Of a stretch of DNA of 26,265 nt, positions 23,102-26,265 are shown piece by piece. A model generated the notes under the pieces. That model had not been told where the DNA came from, searched no databases, and saw only the letters and a program-made list of their open reading frames with translations. The DNA lies in the NCBI GenBank assembly GCA_016840245.1, contig JAEOST010000196.1, positions 1-26,265 of the forward strand. The letters run 5' to 3'. Both the position numbers and the translations under genes were made by a program. The DNA comes from Candidatus Thorarchaeota archaeon (GTDB lineage: Archaea; Asgardarchaeota; Thorarchaeia; Thorarchaeales; Thorarchaeaceae). Within the stretch, counting starts at the first letter, position 1; each line of letters starts with the position of its first letter.

Positions 23102-23485
23102 CTACCTAGGACCTCCACCACGTCCCATACCTGCATGAGCAGGACCCGATGTTGTAATTTCAGTCAGCGTACCTTGTTTAAAGGCCTCAATTGTTGCATT
23201 GACGGTTGGTAAGGAAGTAGACATCATTCGTATATCAGAGTTTGCCAATGCAGGGTATGCATTTGGGCCAACACTTCCCGTAATCACAACATCGACATCG
23301 TTAGAAGCCATAATCTGAGCAGCCTGTATTCCTGCGCCACCAGATGCTGAAGCCGCAACGTTGGATATTGACTCGTATTGCATTGTTTCGGTGTCCACAA
23401 TTATGAAGTAAGCACAGCGACCAAAACGACGGTCGACTGGCGCATCCAAATCGGAACCAGTAGAAGTAACACATACCTTTGTCAT
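23102..23485 (-). CDS. NifX/NifB-type iron-molybdenum cofactor-binding domain protein
   Basis: This is a 127-residue single-domain protein of the dinitrogenase iron-molybdenum cofactor family (Nitro_FeMo-Co), known to hold metal or iron-sulfur clusters in NifX, NafY and NifB relatives. The fold signature is visible: KVCVTSTGSDLDAPVDRRFGRCAYF at the start (contains the characteristic FGRC), VVITGSVGPNAYPAL near residue 80, and a Gly-rich C-terminus (HAGMGRGGGPR). I chose ATG 23485 because it leads directly into KVCVT as in the family; upstream ATGs at 23614 and 23557 add sequence unlike it. It lies near DUF134 and DUF5320-like genes, a set seen in many anaerobes without nitrogenase. There are no nif structural genes here, so nitrogen fixation is not implied. 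Confidence 0.88.
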   Translation of the reverse strand: MTKVCVTSTGSDLDAPVDRRFGRCAYFIIVDTETMQYESISNVAASASGGAGIQAAQIMASNDVDVVITGSVGPNAYPALANSDIRMMSTSLPTVNATIEAFKQGTLTEITTSGPAHAGMGRGGGPR

Positions 23486-23651
23486 ATTGGCACATCCTAC
23501 GGGAGTACTGTTACATAGTATTGAGTACACGCAATAAAAAGTCGTCTGAGTTGCCATGTTTTTTCTCAAATAGTTATGTGATGTAACCTCTATAAACGGG
23601 CTATTTATCTCCAAGTATTGTTAGAACATTCCATCATCAGGGTGATACACT

Positions 23652-24875
23652 ATGGGAAGTAGCTTCAGTGTAGGGATAGTTGGAAAACCTTCATGCGGCA
23701 AGACCTCCTTTACGAATGCAGCATGTATGACAGACTTCAAGGTGGGAAGCTATCCATTCACAACCATAGAGGCAAATGTAGGTGTGACTCATGTGAGGAC
23801 AGAGTGTGCCTGCAGGGACTTTGATGTTGAGGACAATCCACAGAATTCCATCTGTATAGATGGAATCAGACTAGTACCTGTCAAACTCATTGATGTGGCA
23901 GGTCTTGTCCCAGGAGCCCATGAGGGCAGAGGGATGGGAAATCAGTTCTTGGATGATGTACGACAGGCCGATGTTCTCATTCATATTGTGGATGCAAGTG
24001 GAGCACTTGATGCAGAGGGACAGGAAGTTGCTGCTGGGAGCTATGACCCCCTGGAAGATGTCCGTTTTTTGGAGGAGGAGATCACTCAGTGGATGCGAGG
24101 AATTATTGAGAAGGACTGGCGTAGAATCGCTGGTAGGGTACGTTCAGAAGGCGCTAAGCTGGATGAGCTACTTCTAGAGAAGCTATCAGGACTGAAGATC
24201 AGTAGAGGACACATCCTGAAGGCGATAAGAAAGGCTGAGTTGAAGGCCGAAGCTGCCGACAAATGGACGCCTGAAGAGATGATGGCATTTGTCTTGATGC
24301 TACAAAGGACAGCCAAACCAATAATCATTGCAGCAAACAAGATTGACCGACCTGGAGCTGATGAGAACTTTAGGAGAATGAAAGAAGAACTACCGGATAG
24401 TCTGGTGGTCCCTGTCAGTGCTCTTGCAGAGAGAGCGCTCAAGGACTTGGATCAGAAGGGAGTCATCAGATATATCCCAGGAAATGATGACTTTGAGTTT
24501 CTCGACCAGAGCAAGCTGAAAGAGGCAGAAGTGGCTCAGCTAGAGAAGATTCGTGAACATATTTTGAAGAAACATAGTGGAACTGGAGTTCAAGAGATTC
24601 TCAATAAAGCAGTCTTTGATTATCTAAAAATGATAACTGTCTACCCTGTTCATGATGCAAGTGCATTGACTGATACTGATGGAAACGTGCTGCCTGATGT
24701 CTATCTTGTACCTGAGGGCACCACTGCAAAGGAGTTTGCTGGTCATGTTCATACGGATCTCATGGAGAGTTTCATTCATGCCATTGATGCCAGAACTAAC
24801 ATGAGAATATCGGACAAACATGAACTCAAGGATAGAGATGTGATTAAGGTAGTTAGCGCTAAAGGTTCGAAATGA
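23652..24875 (+). CDS. Obg-family GTPase of the YchF/Ygr210 group with TGS domain
   Basis: This 407-residue P-loop GTPase probably acts on ribosomes or their assembly. Motifs: G1 GKPSCGKTS (11-19), a G2-region Thr in YPFTTIEANVG, G3 DVAGLVPGAHEGRGMG, and G4 ANKID near residue 225. A helical insertion follows the G domain, and a TGS domain ends the chain (about 325-405). NKxD is the GTP-specific form, whereas YchF/OLA1 proper carries NxxE and prefers ATP; this favours the archaeal/fungal Ygr210-like branch. A Cys-rich loop lies at about 51-56 (ECACRD). The ATG at 23652 has GGTGAT (23641-23646) five bases upstream. It is divergent from the NifX-like gene. Confidence 0.9.
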   Translation: MGSSFSVGIVGKPSCGKTSFTNAACMTDFKVGSYPFTTIEANVGVTHVRTECACRDFDVEDNPQNSICIDGIRLVPVKLIDVAGLVPGAHEGRGMGNQFLDDVRQADVLIHIVDASGALDAEGQEVAAGSYDPLEDVRFLEEEITQWMRGIIEKDWRRIAGRVRSEGAKLDELLLEKLSGLKISRGHILKAIRKAELKAEAADKWTPEEMMAFVLMLQRTAKPIIIAANKIDRPGADENFRRMKEELPDSLVVPVSALAERALKDLDQKGVIRYIPGNDDFEFLDQSKLKEAEVAQLEKIREHILKKHSGTGVQEILNKAVFDYLKMITVYPVHDASALTDTDGNVLPDVYLVPEGTTAKEFAGHVHTDLMESFIHAIDARTNMRISDKHELKDRDVIKVVSAKGSK

Positions 24876-25008
24876 TGTGGTACTGCATAATTTACACATC
24901 GTTGGCTAATATAGTCCTACAGGATTCGTAGGATACATTCCGTTTGTTTGATAGTCAAGTAGTGAGAAAGACCCCTCAGAATCGTACTATTGTATACTGG
25001 AAATCTCT

Positions 25009-25026
25009 CAGTCATTGTAATGACTG
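25009..25026 (+). promoter_or_regulatory. Perfect palindrome before the 25059 gene
   Basis: CAGTCATT (25009-25016) and AATGACTG (25019-25026) are exact inverted copies around GT. It lies 33 bases before the ATG of the next gene and is followed by another GACTTA-containing tract, in a position suited to an operator. A second hairpin-forming repeat, TCCTAC/GTAGGA, is at 24916-24934, nearer the previous gene. Confidence 0.45.
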
Positions 25027-25058
25027 CATTATGACTTAGACAGCATAAAGGTGATTAA

Positions 25059-25517
25059 ATGCAGATACACGAATCACTACCGCAAGCAAAGACAGAAGGA
25101 GAGCGTCTTGCCAAGCAAGGAATGTTTCCTACAATCTACAAGACTGACGATTGTGAGTACTATGTTGCAGAGAGAAATGAGATGCCTCCAGCAACATCAT
25201 GGCCTCTTTTGAAATGGGTTGGTAAGTCTATAGGACACCTTCAGGACCTTGATAGCGAGTGGATCCCAATACTTGCCCGTCTTGATACATTAGAGAGTGC
25301 TCAGGACGCCTGCGGTCTTTTCAGGATACTTGGATATGACCCTGTCATTGTTGAGTATCGCAATCGTGGGACATTTGATATCTTCCTCAGAGAAGAACAC
25401 ATTCCACCTGGCGGATGGGTTGTACTAGACTCATCTAATGATGGATTAATCCGTCACATTCAACCCTCTAGATACTACGATGACGAAGAGTTTGAGCTGG
25501 TGATAGAGAGTCGTTAA
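25059..25517 (+). CDS. Unknown 152-residue soluble protein
   Basis: I do not recognise the family. The ATG at 25059 is supported by a GGTGAT ribosome site (25050-25055). The protein is acidic, has no signal or membrane segment, and looks like two small alpha/beta units: residues about 1-40 (AKTEGERLAKQGMFPTIYKT) and about 68-115 (ARLDTLESAQDACGLFRIL ... FDIFLREEH), the latter resembling a SPOR-like or ACT-like repeat in rhythm only. A perfect palindrome lies just upstream, hinting at specific regulation. It is convergent with the flavin reductase-like gene, nine bases from its stop. Confidence 0.65.
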   Translation: MQIHESLPQAKTEGERLAKQGMFPTIYKTDDCEYYVAERNEMPPATSWPLLKWVGKSIGHLQDLDSEWIPILARLDTLESAQDACGLFRILGYDPVIVEYRNRGTFDIFLREEHIPPGGWVVLDSSNDGLIRHIQPSRYYDDEEFELVIESR

Positions 25518-25526
25518 CGTGAGATT

Positions 25527-26063
25527 TCACTTGAGTTTCTCACCAAGAGCCCAATACTGACCAGAGATGGGAAGATATGTGAAGAGGTTCATCTTCGCAG
25601 GATCTGGATGCCCTGTTTCAGTGAGAACTTTTTCGTCAATATGAACAGTCACAATCTCACCTACGAATAGATCATGCGCCCCTATACTGACTATCTGAGT
25701 TGTCGTACATTCTATATTAATTGGACATTCCTTAATCATTGGAGAACTTATCTTTGTGGAAGGAACAGGTGTCAGACCACACTCGGAAAACTTGTCAAAT
25801 TCACGCCCTGATTTTGTACCGCAGAACTCGGTGGCATCTAGTAGTTCTGTTGAAGGGATGTTTAGAACATAGTTACCCGCATCCTTCACCATTTTGTGAC
25901 TATGACGACTGGGACGAATACCAATAGCTACTGAAGGAGGTTTACTACAGATGTTTGCAGCCCAGCTCAGTGTTATTATGTTCGGGTGCCCCTCACCAGC
26001 CACGCTCAATAGTACTACAGGGCATGGTACAAGGACAGTAGACGGTCTCAATTCTTTCTTCAT
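25527..26063 (-). CDS. Flavin reductase-like FMN-binding protein
   Basis: This 178-residue protein belongs to the FMN-binding split-barrel flavin reductase group (DIM6/NTAB, COG1853). The pattern LVPCPVVLLSVAG ... NIITLSWAANICSKPPSVAIGIRPSRHSH (about 10-60) is characteristic, as are NYVLNIP (73-79) and the following ATEFCGTKSGREFDKF segment (about 86-101). I chose ATG 26063 because it begins exactly at the family N-terminus; the frame stays open to 26252, but the extra 63 residues look unlike any protein and overlap the divergent serA start. It may reduce flavin or use bound FMN with another electron carrier; in anaerobes many such proteins are flavoredoxin-like. The partner is not in the window. 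Confidence 0.88.
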   Translation of the reverse strand: MKKELRPSTVLVPCPVVLLSVAGEGHPNIITLSWAANICSKPPSVAIGIRPSRHSHKMVKDAGNYVLNIPSTELLDATEFCGTKSGREFDKFSECGLTPVPSTKISSPMIKECPINIECTTTQIVSIGAHDLFVGEIVTVHIDEKVLTETGHPDPAKMNLFTYLPISGQYWALGEKLK

Positions 26064-26163
26064 GAGTTGTGATAACAAACTAGCGGCTAATGAAAGTGTT
26101 GTATGAGCAAATTTAAGTTGGACCTGGTGGGGCCAGGGCTCATCAAGTTGAGAGGATTCAACT

Positions 26164-26265
26164 ATGGCACGAGTACTTGTGGCAGACCAAATAGCTGATT
26201 CAGCAGTTGCACGAATCAAAGAATCTGGAATTGAGGTTGTAATCAGAAACAAGGATACCGATGGA
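26164..26265 (+). CDS. serA: D-3-phosphoglycerate dehydrogenase, 5' end only
   Basis: Thirty-four codons are present before the window ends. The beginning MARVLVADQIADSAVARIKE, followed by a beta strand (VEVVIRN-like), is the usual start of the 2-hydroxyacid dehydrogenase SerA, the first step of serine synthesis from 3-phosphoglycerate. The NAD-binding and catalytic parts lie outside. The ATG at 26164 has GAGAGG about eight bases upstream and an AAATTTAAG TATA-like box near 26109. It is divergent from the flavin reductase-like gene. A relative in the same dehydrogenase family is possible because only the N-terminus is visible. Confidence 0.75.
   Translation, partial: MARVLVADQIADSAVARIKESGIEVVIRNKDTDG

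Noticed and set aside
26064..26252. 63-residue N-terminal extension of the flavin reductase-like protein
   Set aside because: The extension resembles no protein, overlaps the divergent serA start and its promoter, and the family begins at the Met encoded at 26063.
1..26265. CRISPR array, rRNA operon, complete insertion sequence or prophage
   Set aside because: No regularly spaced repeats, rRNA cores, transposase or phage structural genes were seen.

Overview
The window looks like a stretch of archaeal chromosome. Its information-processing genes are of the archaeal/eukaryotic type: TOPRIM primase DnaG, Pelota, aIF2-gamma, ribosomal proteins S6e, S24e and S27ae, RNA polymerase subunits E' and E'' (Spt4), type II methionine aminopeptidase, an NcsA/TtuA-type tRNA thiolase and an Obg-family GTPase with a TGS domain. 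AT-rich boxes lie about 25 to 30 bases before several starts and GGTG(A) ribosome sites precede others, as expected for archaea. The moderate GC content, the many GTG/TTG starts and a surface protein with a Ser/Thr stalk would suit an Asgard (Thorarchaeota-like) genome. That placement is an inference from general resemblance and was not tested.

Layout. 1-1622: a truncated methionine aminopeptidase, divergent from a UPF0173 metallo-beta-lactamase-fold hydrolase. 1623-2358: a 736-base stretch with no convincing gene but several GC-rich hairpins. 2359-6368, plus strand: DnaG, an unusual soluble Lon-like AAA+ ATPase carrying a zinc ribbon and no protease domain, and Pelota. 6369-9130, minus strand: a tight three-gene operon read as tRNA thiolase, nucleotidyltransferase, COG2108-type radical SAM protein. 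9197-11955, minus strand: a phosphotransferase of the aminoglycoside/choline kinase fold, a small unknown protein and a site-2-type membrane metalloprotease.

12147-15844, plus strand: a compact gene-expression cluster of S6e, aIF2-gamma, a PIN-domain protein, RpoE1, RpoE2/Spt4, S24e and S27ae. The 52-codon S27ae gene lies directly behind S24e. 15861-22200 is a looser accessory region. It holds a small membrane protein, an XRE regulator/membrane protein pair behind a clear palindromic operator, a decayed duplicate of the 5' end of the small membrane gene, a GC-rich structured element that may be an unknown RNA, a small membrane/zinc-ribbon gene pair, a secreted caspase-fold protease candidate, a TIGR04076 protein, a Ser/Thr-stalk surface protein and an unknown protein.

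22201-23485 holds a DUF134-type regulator, a DUF5320-like Gly/Arg-rich coiled-coil protein and a NifX/NifB-type cofactor-binding domain, a set known from anaerobes and linked to iron-sulfur or metal-cofactor handling. The promoter of the DUF5320-like gene sits inside a perfect inverted repeat. 23652-26265 holds the Obg-family GTPase, an unknown 152-residue protein behind a perfect palindrome, a flavin-reductase-like protein and the start of a D-3-phosphoglycerate dehydrogenase cut off by the window edge.

No CRISPR array, rRNA, recognisable tRNA or complete insertion sequence was found. The points most worth checking are the zinc-ribbon Lon-like ATPase between DnaG and Pelota, the structured element at 17327-17497 with a partial copy of its 5' end at 16924-16943, the secreted caspase-fold protein, and the large gap before dnaG.
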